DNA from: Fusobacterium necrophorum subsp. necrophorum
GTDB taxonomy: Bacteria; Fusobacteriota; Fusobacteriia; Fusobacteriales; Fusobacteriaceae
NCBI RefSeq assembly: GCF_004006635.1
Contig: NZ_CP034842.1
Location: forward strand, 1,612,001 to 1,676,000
Direction of reading: 5' to 3'
Length of the DNA: 64,000 nucleotides
Position numbers and translations under genes: made by a program. The notes beneath the pieces were generated by a model, which did not search any database, was not told where the DNA came from, and saw only the letters and a list, made by a program, of their open reading frames with translations. Below, in pieces: positions 36,739 to 45,904 of the stretch; the stretch's first letter is position 1; each line of letters starts with the position of its first letter.

Positions 36739-38010
36739 TTATACTAACAACGATCTATAATATTCAAAAGCATAGTAATAATCTAATTCTGCTTGGTAAT
36801 AATTCACTCTTGCTTCCCGCAATTGTGTTTCCGATGATAAATAATCCACTGTGGAAAGCAAGCCTGCATCAAATTTTTCTTGATCCATTGTAAAATTCAA
36901 TTCTGCCGCTTCCAATCCTCTCTTTCTGGACTCTCTTAAAATTTCCAATCTTTGCAATTCCAAATAAGCTGTCTTAAGGCTCAAAGCTATATTGTCCTGA
37001 GCTGTCGTTTCTGATAACTCTTTGGACTCTTTTTCCAATTTTGCAATTTGATAAGCATCATAGTCACTCCCAAAAGAAAAGACATTCCAAGAAACAGACA
37101 AACCTCCCATCCATTCCGCATCTTCTCTCGTTTGTTTCCAATGTGTTCTCTCCGAAGCCACTCCATAACTCACAAAGGCATTTACCTTAGGAAGCATATT
37201 TCCCAGTGCTGCCGTTTCCTGTGCCTTTGCTATCTTCACTTGAGATTTTGCAATCAAAGCCTGAATACTGGATTCCAATGCCCTCTCTTTATCTTTTTCA
37301 AATGTAATACGTTCTGTCAAATGATTGGGAACGATAAATTCCTTGACTTCCAATGCTTCTTTTTTGTCCACTCCCATTTGAAATTTTAAATCTTCCGTCT
37401 GTACTTCAATATTACTTTTCGCTTTGGAAATTAAAGATTGTACTTCCAATAAAGAGTATTCCGTTTTCAATAAATCCGTCTTCGTAATCAGTCGCAACTC
37501 CAATTGAGCTTCCTGCTTTTTATATCGATTTTGCAATTGTTTCTCGGAATATTCCAAAGCTTGTAAATTTCTTTTGCTGTTGACAATATTCGAAAAAGTT
37601 CGAATCGTCTTCAAACGAGTATTTAGTGTCTCTTGAACATAGGACAAATCTGCTATGGTTTTATAGGCTTTTGCCCCTTGAATTCCGGCAAGAATGGCTC
37701 CTCCTTGAAAAATAGGTTGGCTGATTGTAATCGATTGTTTGTAACCGCCTTTTTCCGATTCCATAGAAGATTTATTCTTATAAATATTTCTCTCATATTC
37801 TCCACGTTGATAGTTGGCACTGTACACTACGCTTGGCAGTGCTTTTTTAATTGCCTGATTCATTTTTAGTTTTGAAATTTCTAACTGCTTATCTGAAATT
37901 TTGACCGCCTTGCTATTCTCCATTGACGCTTGAATCGCTTCTTCCAAAGTAACTTCTCTTCCAAAAGCAACACTCCCCAGCAGGAAAAATAATATCCATA
38001 GCTTTTTCAT
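36739..38010 (-). CDS. TolC-family outer-membrane efflux channel
   Basis: This 423-residue protein has a signal peptide (MKKLWILFFLLGSVAFG) and the TolC pattern of long alpha-helical hairpins in two halves. Examples are SKLKMNQAIKKALPSVVYSA near the start and TLNTRLKTIRTFSNIVNSKR, with family-type ends (YDAYQIAKLEKESKELSETT, QEKFDAGLLSTVDYL). It forms the trimeric channel-tunnel of the efflux pump. It is second in the operon, 22 nt after tetR. Confidence 0.92.
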   Translation of the reverse strand: MKKLWILFFLLGSVAFGREVTLEEAIQASMENSKAVKISDKQLEISKLKMNQAIKKALPSVVYSANYQRGEYERNIYKNKSSMESEKGGYKQSITISQPIFQGGAILAGIQGAKAYKTIADLSYVQETLNTRLKTIRTFSNIVNSKRNLQALEYSEKQLQNRYKKQEAQLELRLITKTDLLKTEYSLLEVQSLISKAKSNIEVQTEDLKFQMGVDKKEALEVKEFIVPNHLTERITFEKDKERALESSIQALIAKSQVKIAKAQETAALGNMLPKVNAFVSYGVASERTHWKQTREDAEWMGGLSVSWNVFSFGSDYDAYQIAKLEKESKELSETTAQDNIALSLKTAYLELQRLEILRESRKRGLEAAELNFTMDQEKFDAGLLSTVDYLSSETQLREARVNYYQAELDYYYAFEYYRSLLV

Positions 38011-38032
38011 TCTTTCCTCTCCTTCTCTCTAT

Positions 38033-38677
38033 CTATTGTAACATTTTCATAATATTTTTAATTAAAAAGTCTATCTTCTGTAAAATTGTTTTATCTTCAA
38101 CTCTTTTTAGCACTTCTGCAACCTCTGTCGTAAAAAATTTCTCATCATCCGTTACAAATAGAACGGACATTCGAAACCCTTGAATCATTTTTGCTAACAG
38201 AATTGCATATTTATGTTTCTCTTCCTCCACAATACTTAATTCATCCCTATATTTATCTAATTGTCCCTCCCAATATTGTACATAAGCTTTTTCGAAAAAA
38301 ATAAATCTTTTCACAATACTATCCTCTAAAATTTCAAGATTTTTTACCAAATTGATTAACACCAATTCCATCTTAATATGACGAATATCTCTTTGAAAAC
38401 GCTCTATCAAATAATTTCGCAAGGTATCTTTCATAGAATTTGAAATTTTATCCACATGCTTTTGCCGTTCCAAAGCAATTCCCATATTTTCTTCAATACA
38501 TTCCAAAACCATATCTTTTTTGGATTTAAAATAACTGTAAAAGCTTCCCTTGGAAATTCCCAGACTACTTGTAATCTCTTCCACAGACACCTTACTGTAT
38601 CCCTTTTTCAACACAAGTTCTTGAAAGACTTCCAAAATTCTCTCTTTTTTATTCTCTAACTCTTGTTTTTCCGTCAT
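38033..38677 (-). CDS. TetR-family repressor of the RND operon
   Basis: This protein is about 214 residues from the ATG at 38677, which has AAAGGAGA upstream. An in-frame ATG at 38761 would put the promoter and operators inside the gene and is rejected. The N-terminal TetR helix-turn-helix is clear: KERILEVFQELVLKKGYSKV, SVEEITSSLGISKGSFYSYF and KSKKDMV. The C-terminal ligand domain is not specific. Being first in the operon, directly behind two operator-like palindromes, it probably represses itself and the pump until a substrate binds. Confidence 0.92.
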   Translation of the reverse strand: MTEKQELENKKERILEVFQELVLKKGYSKVSVEEITSSLGISKGSFYSYFKSKKDMVLECIEENMGIALERQKHVDKISNSMKDTLRNYLIERFQRDIRHIKMELVLINLVKNLEILEDSIVKRFIFFEKAYVQYWEGQLDKYRDELSIVEEEKHKYAILLAKMIQGFRMSVLFVTDDEKFFTTEVAEVLKRVEDKTILQKIDFLIKNIMKMLQ

Positions 38678-38697
38678 CTTCTTCTCCTTTATTTTTT

Positions 38698-38761
38698 TGA
38701 CCAACCAGTCAATGACCGTGTGGTCATTCAATATAATATGATATTTTATGCATTCTGTCAA
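38698..38761 (-). promoter_or_regulatory. TetR/RND operon promoter with two tandem operator palindromes
   Basis: On the minus strand TTGACA (38761-38756), 17 nt and TATTAT (38738-38733) make a strong promoter. Directly downstream lie two 14-bp imperfect palindromes, TGACCACACGGTCA (38726-38713) and TGACTGGTTGGTCA (38711-38698). They are centred 15 bp apart, across the likely transcription start, where a TetR dimer or pair of dimers would block RNA polymerase. Confidence 0.87.
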
Positions 38762-38847
38762 GTTTTTTTTGATAGAGAAATCGGTTGACTTTTTCTTATT
38801 TTAGCGGTACCCTTAAAGATATATTATAACTATATTTTGGAGTGCCT

Positions 38848-39381
38848 ATGAAAATTCGAAAATTATTTTTTGTTCTTCTTCCTCTCATCACAGGAATTGG
38901 AATTTACTTACTCTATCGAAGTAGAAATTTATATTATTACCAACTCTTGCAGGATACACATCTGCATCCCTATATCAGTCAAATTCGAGAGAATGCAAAA
39001 ATTTATCGGAAAATTCTCTCCACTTGGAGTGTCTATTCTCTTCCTGACGGTCTTTGGTTATTTTCTTTCGGAGCTGCTCTTCTTTTGGATCGGGTCTACT
39101 ATTGGATGCATTTGTTTATCTTTAGTATGATTTATGCCATTATGATTGGAATAGAATACTTACAAAAATTCTATGGAGGACATGGACATTGGTTGGGAAC
39201 CTTTGACTTACATGACATTGAAGCCTATACCATTGCATATGTAAGCATTCTCCTGCTTTCTTTGCTTTTTTATTTTTTTCAGTCGAAACAGAAAATCCGA
39301 AGCAGAATGAGAGAATTAGCTGTTGACTGTATTTACATTGGTATTTTTGGAATCTTGGGTGCACTCCCTAGTTTACTATAA
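38848..39381 (+). CDS. VanZ-like integral membrane protein
   Basis: This protein of about 177 residues has four or five membrane segments. It starts at ATG 38848 with GGAG 5 nt upstream; the GTG at 38842 overlaps that site. A VanZ-like pattern is seen in LPDGLWLFSFG, the helix with GIEYLQKF and the following GTFDLHDIEAYTIAY. VanZ-like proteins have no settled function. It lies divergent from tetR and 12 nt before the kinase-like gene, with which it probably shares a transcript. Confidence 0.6.
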   Translation: MKIRKLFFVLLPLITGIGIYLLYRSRNLYYYQLLQDTHLHPYISQIRENAKIYRKILSTWSVYSLPDGLWLFSFGAALLLDRVYYWMHLFIFSMIYAIMIGIEYLQKFYGGHGHWLGTFDLHDIEAYTIAYVSILLLSLLFYFFQSKQKIRSRMRELAVDCIYIGIFGILGALPSLL

Positions 39382-39393
39382 TGAGGTGATAAC

Positions 39394-40863
39394 ATGAAAA
39401 AATTAAATTACAGAATGTATTTGACTACTTTGAAAATGGTCTTTTTAAAAGCAGTTCATGATCTGTATCCGGAACATGAAGTTGTCTTTTTGAATTCTTT
39501 AAACAATGGTTTATACGGAAAAATTCTTTGGAAGCATCATATCTTTCACAATGCGGACTATGATAAAATCAAACAACGAATGAAAGAGATTATCGAGGCA
39601 AATCTTCCAATTCAAATAGTTTCTTCCAACTATGAAGCTATTAAACTTTCTTCTATTGAAAAAAACAGAGAAGATATACAGGAGCTGATGAATACGACCT
39701 TATGGACAGGGATTATGAAGATGAAATTGGATGACTATAGCGACTATTTCTATCATCTTCCTTATAAAAGTACAGGAAGCTTGGATGCCTATGATGTCTA
39801 TCCCTATTCCGCAGGCTTTATTTTAAAATATCCCATGACGGATCCCCATATTTTGGAACAAAAAATTGATACTCCAAAAATGGCGGCGGTCTTTGAGGAA
39901 AGTGATCATTGGTTACGAATCATGGATGTTCCGGATGCCGGCTCCATCAATCGAAAGGTATTAAACCATGAAATCCGTTCATTAATTCGAATTAACGAGG
40001 CTTTGCATAATAAGAACTTGGCAAAAATTTCCGAAAAAATCGCAAAAAATGAAAATATCAAAGTCATTACGATCGCCGGTCCCTCTTCTTCCGGAAAAAC
40101 CACTTTTGCCAACCGATTGTTTATTCAACTGAAAGCGGACGAAGTCAATCCTTTGGTTATTTCTTTGGATAATTACTATATCGGTCGTAAAAATATTCCC
40201 CTAAATGAAGAAGGGGAAAAAGATTATGAAGCCTTGGAAGCTCTCGATATTCCTTTGCTAAATCAAAATGTAATGGACTTAATTGCAGGAAAAGAGGTGG
40301 AACTTCCCATTTATAATTTCATCACCGGAGAAAGAGAGAAAATAGGAAAAGTTGCAAAACTTTCTAACAAACATGGAGTAATCATTATTGAGGGAATTCA
40401 TGGATTAAATGAAGCCATGACAAAGTATATTCCCAAAGAACAAAAATTTAAAATTTATATCAGCTGTTTGACCCAATTAAATTTAGATAAACATAATCGT
40501 ATCGCCACTTCCGATGTCAGAGAAATTCGTAGAATGGTTCGGGACAGTTTATCAAGAAATACAGCTGCGGAAGAAACCCTTGCGATGTGGCCTTCCGTTC
40601 GGAAAGGAGAAGAAAAACATATTTTTCCTTTCCAGGAAGAAGCCGATGTCATTTTTAACTCGAATTTGGTCTATGAAATGGGAGTGCTTAAAAATGCAGC
40701 CATGAGAGAATTGGTGAAAGTTCCTACGACAAGTCCTCACTATGCAGATGCTCGAAGACTTATCGGTCTGCTTGCCTGCTTCCTACCGATAGAAGCCTCT
40801 GATGTTCCGGATGATTCTATTTTGAAGGAATTTATTGGAAACAGTTTTTTCTATAACTATTAA
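39394..40863 (+). CDS. Uridine kinase-like protein with threonyl-tRNA-synthetase-like N-terminal domain
   Basis: This 489-residue protein has two parts. Residues 1 to about 200 resemble the second additional (editing-associated) domain of ThrRS, including the HHIFHNADYDKIKQRMKEII pattern. Residues from about 215 form a P-loop kinase of the phosphoribulokinase/uridine kinase family, with Walker A GPSSSGKTTFANRL, ISLDNYYIGR and IIIEGIHGLNE. This fusion occurs widely in Firmicutes and fusobacteria. Nucleoside phosphorylation is presumed. A strong terminator follows. Confidence 0.87.
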   Translation: MKKLNYRMYLTTLKMVFLKAVHDLYPEHEVVFLNSLNNGLYGKILWKHHIFHNADYDKIKQRMKEIIEANLPIQIVSSNYEAIKLSSIEKNREDIQELMNTTLWTGIMKMKLDDYSDYFYHLPYKSTGSLDAYDVYPYSAGFILKYPMTDPHILEQKIDTPKMAAVFEESDHWLRIMDVPDAGSINRKVLNHEIRSLIRINEALHNKNLAKISEKIAKNENIKVITIAGPSSSGKTTFANRLFIQLKADEVNPLVISLDNYYIGRKNIPLNEEGEKDYEALEALDIPLLNQNVMDLIAGKEVELPIYNFITGEREKIGKVAKLSNKHGVIIIEGIHGLNEAMTKYIPKEQKFKIYISCLTQLNLDKHNRIATSDVREIRRMVRDSLSRNTAAEETLAMWPSVRKGEEKHIFPFQEEADVIFNSNLVYEMGVLKNAAMRELVKVPTTSPHYADARRLIGLLACFLPIEASDVPDDSILKEFIGNSFFYNY

Positions 40864-40887
40864 AACATATATGTGACACAAAATATA

Positions 40888-40935
40888 AGATGGTGTCCCT
40901 ATCTGATACAGATTTAAGATAGAGACACCATTTTT
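40888..40935 (+). terminator. Strong terminator after the uridine-kinase-like gene
   Basis: TGGTGTCCCTATCT (40891-40904) pairs with AGATAGAGACACCA (40917-40930) over 13 of 14 positions and is followed by TTTTTA. The GC-rich stem could also serve the convergent debranching-enzyme gene. Confidence 0.9.
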
Positions 40936-40987
40936 AGCTACAATTTATAGTTGTACAATAACTACTGTGAATGAAAAAGAATCTTTA

Positions 40988-42907
40988 TTATTTTGCAATT
41001 AAGATCATCGAAGACTTGGAAGTAAGAGAATAGCTTTTTCCACTTATCATGTCATCAGCTTGAAAATAACAAGTTTCTGGTTTTGCCGTATCCGTCAATA
41101 GATACCAATGTTTTCCATCTCCTAAAAGAGGAAGCTCAAACTCCAAAGTTTCACTATAGGAATTAAGAGCAATATAGAATCTTATTTTTGTCTCTTGGTC
41201 GAAAAGTTCAAAAGCAATCGACAAAGAGTGAAAACTATAGTCAGGTTGATGTAATTTCACTCCGTGTAAAAAGATTTCCTCATCCATTTTTAAATATTCT
41301 TCTTTTCGAAAAATAGAATAGCTTTTTCGAAGTTGTATCATGGATTTTGTAAAGGTAAAGATATCCTGAAAACGTTCTTTTCTACTCCAATCCATCCAAG
41401 TGATTTTGTTGTCTTGGCAGTAGGCATTGTTGTTTCCTAATTGTGTTCTTGCAATTTCATCTCCCATTAGAAGCATAGGAATTCCTTGTGAAATATAAAG
41501 AATCAACATCATATTTTTCATCTGTTGTATTCTTAGAGCTAAGATAGTCGGATTATCGGTTTCTCCCTCTTCTCCATGATTGTAAGAATAATTTTCATTG
41601 CTGCCGTCTCGATTTTGTTCTCCGTTTGCAAAGTTATATTTCCGATTATAGCTGAGTAAATCCCACATCGTGAAGCCGTCATGACAGGCAATAAAATTGA
41701 TGCTCGATTGATATTTTTTCCGATTGGCATGAAAAAGATCCACACTTCCAAAAATTCTCTTGATGAGATCGGGAATTTGTCCGAAATCTCCTCGTATAAA
41801 TTTTCGGACCGTATCCCGATAAGAATCATTCCATTCGGACCAGCCGCTTGGCAGGGCTCCCACAAAATATCCTCCTAAATCCCAACTTTCCGAAATCAAC
41901 AAGGCATGAGACAAAATAGGATGTTCCACCAAATCTTTCAACAAAGAATGTTGCAACCACTGTCCGTCGGAATCTCTTCCCAGTACGGGAGATAGATCAA
42001 AACGGAAACCGTCCACTCCAATTTCATAATACCAATAGAGTAAAGAATCCAAAATCATTTCTTTTGCGACAGGGTGGTTACAATTGAAACTGTTTCCGCA
42101 ACCGGAAAAATTGGCAAAATCTCTCTCTTTGGTTTTAATATAGAAAATATTCTCTCCCATTGCTTTGAAGTTGTAAAGATAGCCTGTTTTTCCTCCTTCT
42201 GCAGTGTGATTATAAACGACATCCAACAGAACTTCAATTCCGTTTTCATGGAGAACTTCCACCAGATGATGAAATTCTTCTTTTTCCGAAAATGAAGCGG
42301 CTTCTTTGGAAGAGGAGTATTTCTTTGTTGCAGCAAAAAAATTGATAGGATTGTAGCCCCAAGCATTTTTGATGGGACTGGCATCCGGATGAAGATTGCC
42401 GGTATAATCATCCCATTCATAGATGGGAAGAAATTCCACGGTATTGATTCCCAATTCTTTTAAATAGGGAATTTTTTCAATAAAAGAGCTATAACTTCGT
42501 TTTTCTGAAAAAAATCCTATATGCACTTCATAGATAAGTCTATCTTTATCCGGAATGGATAGTCTTTTGACAGGCTTTTGTTGATGTAAGAGGAAGATAG
42601 ATTTTTTTTCTTCTACCGGCATATTTCCCGTATAGGAAAGTGCAAGAGGATCTAAAATACTAATTCCGTCAATATTCCAACGATACAAGCTTCCTTCCGC
42701 TATGCTGCTATCTTCAAAATACCAATAATCTCCTGTTCTGTTTTTTTTCGTATCTAATACAATCTTTTGACTTGGAGTTTTATCTTCAGGATTTTGATAA
42801 AATTCCAGGTAAACTTCCTCTGCCCCCTTGGCATACAAGGAAAATTGTGGCTTCATTGTCCTCCAAAATGTTGGAGAAAAACCATTTTTTTCTATCGTTT
42901 GATACAT
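40988..42907 (-). CDS. GH13 glycogen/starch debranching enzyme (isoamylase/GlgX-like)
   Basis: This 639-residue protein has an N-terminal carbohydrate-binding-module-48-like domain (about 1-110), then a GH13 barrel. The catalytic Asp is in VDGFRFDLSPV, the Glu in LISESWD and the stabilising Asp in FIACHDG. VLLDVVYNHTAEGG and WGYNPINFFAATKKY are isoamylase/GlgX hallmarks. It hydrolyses alpha-1,6 branches of glycogen or limit dextrins in the cytoplasm (no signal peptide). No other glycogen gene is near. It converges with the kinase-like gene. Confidence 0.92.
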   Translation of the reverse strand: MYQTIEKNGFSPTFWRTMKPQFSLYAKGAEEVYLEFYQNPEDKTPSQKIVLDTKKNRTGDYWYFEDSSIAEGSLYRWNIDGISILDPLALSYTGNMPVEEKKSIFLLHQQKPVKRLSIPDKDRLIYEVHIGFFSEKRSYSSFIEKIPYLKELGINTVEFLPIYEWDDYTGNLHPDASPIKNAWGYNPINFFAATKKYSSSKEAASFSEKEEFHHLVEVLHENGIEVLLDVVYNHTAEGGKTGYLYNFKAMGENIFYIKTKERDFANFSGCGNSFNCNHPVAKEMILDSLLYWYYEIGVDGFRFDLSPVLGRDSDGQWLQHSLLKDLVEHPILSHALLISESWDLGGYFVGALPSGWSEWNDSYRDTVRKFIRGDFGQIPDLIKRIFGSVDLFHANRKKYQSSINFIACHDGFTMWDLLSYNRKYNFANGEQNRDGSNENYSYNHGEEGETDNPTILALRIQQMKNMMLILYISQGIPMLLMGDEIARTQLGNNNAYCQDNKITWMDWSRKERFQDIFTFTKSMIQLRKSYSIFRKEEYLKMDEEIFLHGVKLHQPDYSFHSLSIAFELFDQETKIRFYIALNSYSETLEFELPLLGDGKHWYLLTDTAKPETCYFQADDMISGKSYSLTSKSSMILIAK

Positions 42908-43008
42908 CTTGATTCCCTTCTTGATTTTTTATATATTTTATCTCGTTTATTTTAACATATTTTAAAAAAAGAAAAAAGAGAAGAATGTGAAAAAACTCTA
43001 AAAAACTA

Positions 43009-43037
43009 TTGAATTTTCCATAAAAAAATGCTATTGT
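43009..43037 (+). promoter_or_regulatory. Predicted promoter of the HU gene
   Basis: TTGAAT (43009-43014), a 17-nt spacer and TATTGT (43032-43037) lie just upstream of an AGGAGG ribosome-binding site and the HU ATG at 43071. Confidence 0.65.
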
Positions 43038-43070
43038 AAGGATAACAAGAATAAATTTAGGAGGGAAAAG

Positions 43071-43388
43071 ATGAATAAGAAAGATTTTATCGCACTATTT
43101 GCAAAAAACGCTGAATTGAAGACAAAAACAGAAGCTGAAAAACTGGTAACAGCTTTCTTGAACACAGTGCAAGAAACATTAGTCGCTGGGGATGGCGTTG
43201 CTTTTATGGGATTCGGAAAGTTTGAAACTTCAATTCGAGAAGCAAGAACTTGTGTAAATCCTAGAACAAAAGAAAAAATGGATGTACCTGCTAAAAAAGT
43301 AGTAAGATTTAAAGCCGGAAAAGCATTGGCTGAAAAAGTAAATGTTATAGAAAAGAAAGTAAAAAAAGGAAGTAAAAAAGCAAAATAA
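43071..43388 (+). CDS. HU-family DNA-binding protein
   Basis: This 105-residue histone-like protein has the HU/IHF fold: helical dimer region (MNKKDFIALFAKNAEL), GDGVAFMGFGKFETSIREAR, and the DNA-binding arm with CVNPRTKEKMDVPAKKVVRF. A Lys-rich tail (EKKVKKGSKKAK) extends about 15 residues past ordinary HU. It dimerises, bends DNA and compacts the nucleoid. AGGAGG precedes the ATG. It has its own promoter and terminator. Confidence 0.96.
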   Translation: MNKKDFIALFAKNAELKTKTEAEKLVTAFLNTVQETLVAGDGVAFMGFGKFETSIREARTCVNPRTKEKMDVPAKKVVRFKAGKALAEKVNVIEKKVKKGSKKAK

Positions 43389-43408
43389 ATTTTGAGCCAT
43401 AGAAAGAA

Positions 43409-43447
43409 AAGAGGAGTCTTCGTGTTCAGACGAGCTCCTTTTTCTTT
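43409..43447 (+). terminator. Terminator after the HU gene
   Basis: GAGGAGTCTTCGTG pairs with ACGAGCTCCTT through a stem with two single-base bulges and is followed by TTTTTCTTTTT. Confidence 0.7.
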
Positions 43448-43527
43448 TTGGAATATACTAGTAATTCTATGAAAGATTTGATATAATGATAAGGTAACGA
43501 ATGAAAAAGAAGAAAGAGAGAATTGAG

Positions 43528-44304
43528 ATGAAAATATTGGTAGTCGGGGATATCGTTGGACGACCGGGAAGAAAGACTTTAAAATCGTATTTAGAAAAAT
43601 ACAGAGAAAATTATGATTTCATCATTGTCAATGGAGAAAATGCAGCTGCCGGTTTCGGAATTACGGAAAAAATTGCAGTGGAATTTTTGTCTTGGGGAAT
43701 TGACATCATTACGGGAGGAAATCATACTTGGGATAAGAAAGAATTCTATACCTTTTTAAATCAGAGCAATCGAGTGATTCGGCCTTGTAATTATCCGGAA
43801 GGGGTTCCCGGATTGGGATATTCCATTTTACCAAGTAAAAAAGGAAAGAAAATAGCTGTTCTATCCCTACAGGGGAGAGTATTTATGCCGGCTACGGATT
43901 GTCCGTTTCGAGTGGCGGAAAAAGTTCTTTCAGAAATACAAAAAGAAACAAATATTATCATTGTAGACTTTCATGCGGAGGCAAGTTCCGAAAAAATTGC
44001 TTTGGGTTGGTTTTTAGATGGAAAAGTGTCTACCGTCTATGGAACTCATACCCACATTCAAACGGCAGATGAGAAAATTTTACCGCAGGGAACTTCCTAT
44101 ATCACGGATGTGGGAATGACAGGTTCTGAAAACGGTGTGATTGGAATGAAAGTGGAATGTATTCTTCCTAAATTTTTAACAGCTTTGCCGCAGCGTTTTG
44201 AAGTAGCGGAAGGAAATGAAATGTTACACGGAATTGTCTTGGACATTGATGAGGAAAATGGAAAAACAGTACAAATCGAAAGAATTGCTTGGAGAGAAGA
44301 ATGA
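43528..44304 (+). CDS. ymdB: YmdB-family metallophosphoesterase (2',3'-cyclic nucleotide phosphodiesterase)
   Basis: This protein of about 258 residues has the YmdB signature order: VGDIVGRPGRKTL, VNGENAAAGFGITEK, GGNHTWDKKE, FHAEASSEKIALGW and YGTHTHIQTADEKILP. Asp, Glu, Asn and His residues in these motifs bind the two metals. The family hydrolyses cyclic nucleotide phosphodiesters and affects global gene expression in Bacillus. The ATG at 43528 matches the family start (MKILVVGD); the ATG at 43501 has an AAGG upstream and cannot be excluded. Its stop overlaps the prmA start (ATGA). Confidence 0.92.
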   Translation: MKILVVGDIVGRPGRKTLKSYLEKYRENYDFIIVNGENAAAGFGITEKIAVEFLSWGIDIITGGNHTWDKKEFYTFLNQSNRVIRPCNYPEGVPGLGYSILPSKKGKKIAVLSLQGRVFMPATDCPFRVAEKVLSEIQKETNIIIVDFHAEASSEKIALGWFLDGKVSTVYGTHTHIQTADEKILPQGTSYITDVGMTGSENGVIGMKVECILPKFLTALPQRFEVAEGNEMLHGIVLDIDEENGKTVQIERIAWREE

Positions 44305-45230
44305 AAGTAGTGGAAGTAAAAGTTATTTTTGAAAGCGACGAGATTCAAAAATACCAAAAGCAAATTTGTGATATTTTTTATGAGTTTGGAGTGACAGGCT
44401 TGCAGATAGAAGAGCCTTTGGAAAAGAAACATCCTTTGGATTACTATAGAGAGGAAAGTAGTTTTTTGATGAGAAATCATTCGGTATCCGCTTATTTTCC
44501 AATGAATTTTTATGCCAAGAAACGACAGGAAACTTTAATACAGGTGTTTGAAGAAAAATTTGGACAGGATGAAGAAGTCATATATAGCATTGATTTTTAT
44601 GAACATGAGGAAGAAGATTATCAAAACAGTTGGAAAAAATATCTATATCCTGAGAAAATTTCTTCTCAATTTGTAGTAAAACCGACTTGGAGAGAGTATG
44701 AGGCGGCAGAGGGAGAAAAGGTGATTGAACTGGATCCGGGAAGGGCTTTCGGAACAGGCTCCCACCCTACTACCTCTCTTTGTGTTGATCTGATGGAAGA
44801 AAAGATAAAAGTGGGAGAAACCGTATTGGATGTCGGAACAGGTTCCGGTATTTTGATGATTGTGGCGGAGAAGTTGGGGGCAAGATTTGTCTGCGGAGTG
44901 GATATTGATGAATTGGCTGTGGAAGTTGCCCATGAAAATTTGGAATTGAATGCCGTTCCTAAAGAAAAATATGAAGTATTGCATGGAAATTTAATTGAAA
45001 AGATTGAAAAAAAATCTTACGATGTCGCAGTAGCCAATATTTTAGCAGATGTTTTGTTGTTGCTGCTAAAAGATATTTCTTCCGTGGTTAAAACAGGAGG
45101 AAAAATTATTTTTTCAGGAATTATTGAGAACAAAGTGAATGAAGTCATAGCTGCCGTGGAAGGGGCAGGAATGAAGGTAGAGAAAGTCTTAGCAAAAGGG
45201 GAATGGAGAGCTTTGGCAATACGAGCTTAG
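44301..45230 (+). CDS. prmA: Ribosomal protein L11 methyltransferase
   Basis: This protein of about 309 residues starts at ATG 44301, overlapping the ymdB stop. The N-terminal substrate-binding domain leads to FGTGSHPTTSLC, the SAM motif VLDVGTGSGILMI, the acidic VDIDELAVE strand and the catalytic-type NILADVLLLLL loop. It trimethylates ribosomal protein L11 on Lys and the N-terminus. It is in a tight housekeeping run with cmk 8 nt downstream. Confidence 0.95.
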   Translation: MKVVEVKVIFESDEIQKYQKQICDIFYEFGVTGLQIEEPLEKKHPLDYYREESSFLMRNHSVSAYFPMNFYAKKRQETLIQVFEEKFGQDEEVIYSIDFYEHEEEDYQNSWKKYLYPEKISSQFVVKPTWREYEAAEGEKVIELDPGRAFGTGSHPTTSLCVDLMEEKIKVGETVLDVGTGSGILMIVAEKLGARFVCGVDIDELAVEVAHENLELNAVPKEKYEVLHGNLIEKIEKKSYDVAVANILADVLLLLLKDISSVVKTGGKIIFSGIIENKVNEVIAAVEGAGMKVEKVLAKGEWRALAIRA

Positions 45231-45238
45231 GAGGAAAG

Positions 45239-45895
45239 ATGAAAGAGTTTATTGTAGCTTTAGACGGACCTGCAGGAAGTGGAAAAAGTACCATTGCAAA
45301 AGAGATTGCAAAGCAGTATCATTTTACTTATGTGGATACGGGAGCAATGTATCGAATGATTACTTGGTTTTTCTTGGAACATTCCATTGCTTGGAATAAG
45401 GAAGAAGTTTGTCGGAAAGCTTTGCAAGGGGTACGGTTGGATATGAAGGAGGAAACTTTTTTTGTCAATGGACAGGATGTTTCCGAAGAAATACGAGGAC
45501 CGAAAGTGAGCTCCCATGTTTCCGAGATTGCAGCTTTGAAAGCGGTTCGAGAGCAATTGGTATATTTGCAGAGAGAAATTGCAAAAGGGAAAGAAGTCAT
45601 TTTAGACGGAAGAGACATAGGAACTGTAGTCTTTCCCGAGGCGAATGTGAAAATTTTTCTCTTAGCTTCCGCAGAAGAAAGAGCAAAGCGAAGATTTTTG
45701 GAATATCAGGCAAAGGGAGAAAGAATTTCCTATGAAGAAGTTCTTCAGTCTATTCAGGAAAGAGATCATATTGATTCCACAAGAAAAGAAAGCCCTTTAC
45801 GAAAGGCGGAAGATGCGATTGAAATTGACAGCAGTACTATGAGTATTGATGAAGTTGTCGCAAGAGTTTCCAAAGAAATTGATCAAAAAAGATAG
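45239..45895 (+). CDS. cmk: Cytidylate kinase
   Basis: This protein of about 218 residues starts at ATG 45239 directly after AGGAGG. The longer frame from 45203 overlaps prmA and is not needed. P-loop LDGPAGSGKSTIAKEIA, the NMP-binding YVDTGAMYRMI, VILDGRDIGTVVFPEA and RDHIDSTRKESPL are all diagnostic of Cmk. It phosphorylates CMP and dCMP for nucleic acid and lipid synthesis. It lies in an operon between prmA and waaA. Confidence 0.97.
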   Translation: MKEFIVALDGPAGSGKSTIAKEIAKQYHFTYVDTGAMYRMITWFFLEHSIAWNKEEVCRKALQGVRLDMKEETFFVNGQDVSEEIRGPKVSSHVSEIAALKAVREQLVYLQREIAKGKEVILDGRDIGTVVFPEANVKIFLLASAEERAKRRFLEYQAKGERISYEEVLQSIQERDHIDSTRKESPLRKAEDAIEIDSSTMSIDEVVARVSKEIDQKR

Positions 45896-45904
45896 GTGAG
45901 GTAA

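Noticed and set aside
38678-38761. Longer TetR start at 38761
   Set aside because: These 28 codons cover the promoter and both operators; the ATG at 38677 has a good ribosome-binding site and fits the family start.
45409-45735. 108-codon alternative frame inside cmk
   Set aside because: It is fully inside a well-supported gene on the same strand, without a ribosome-binding site or domain.
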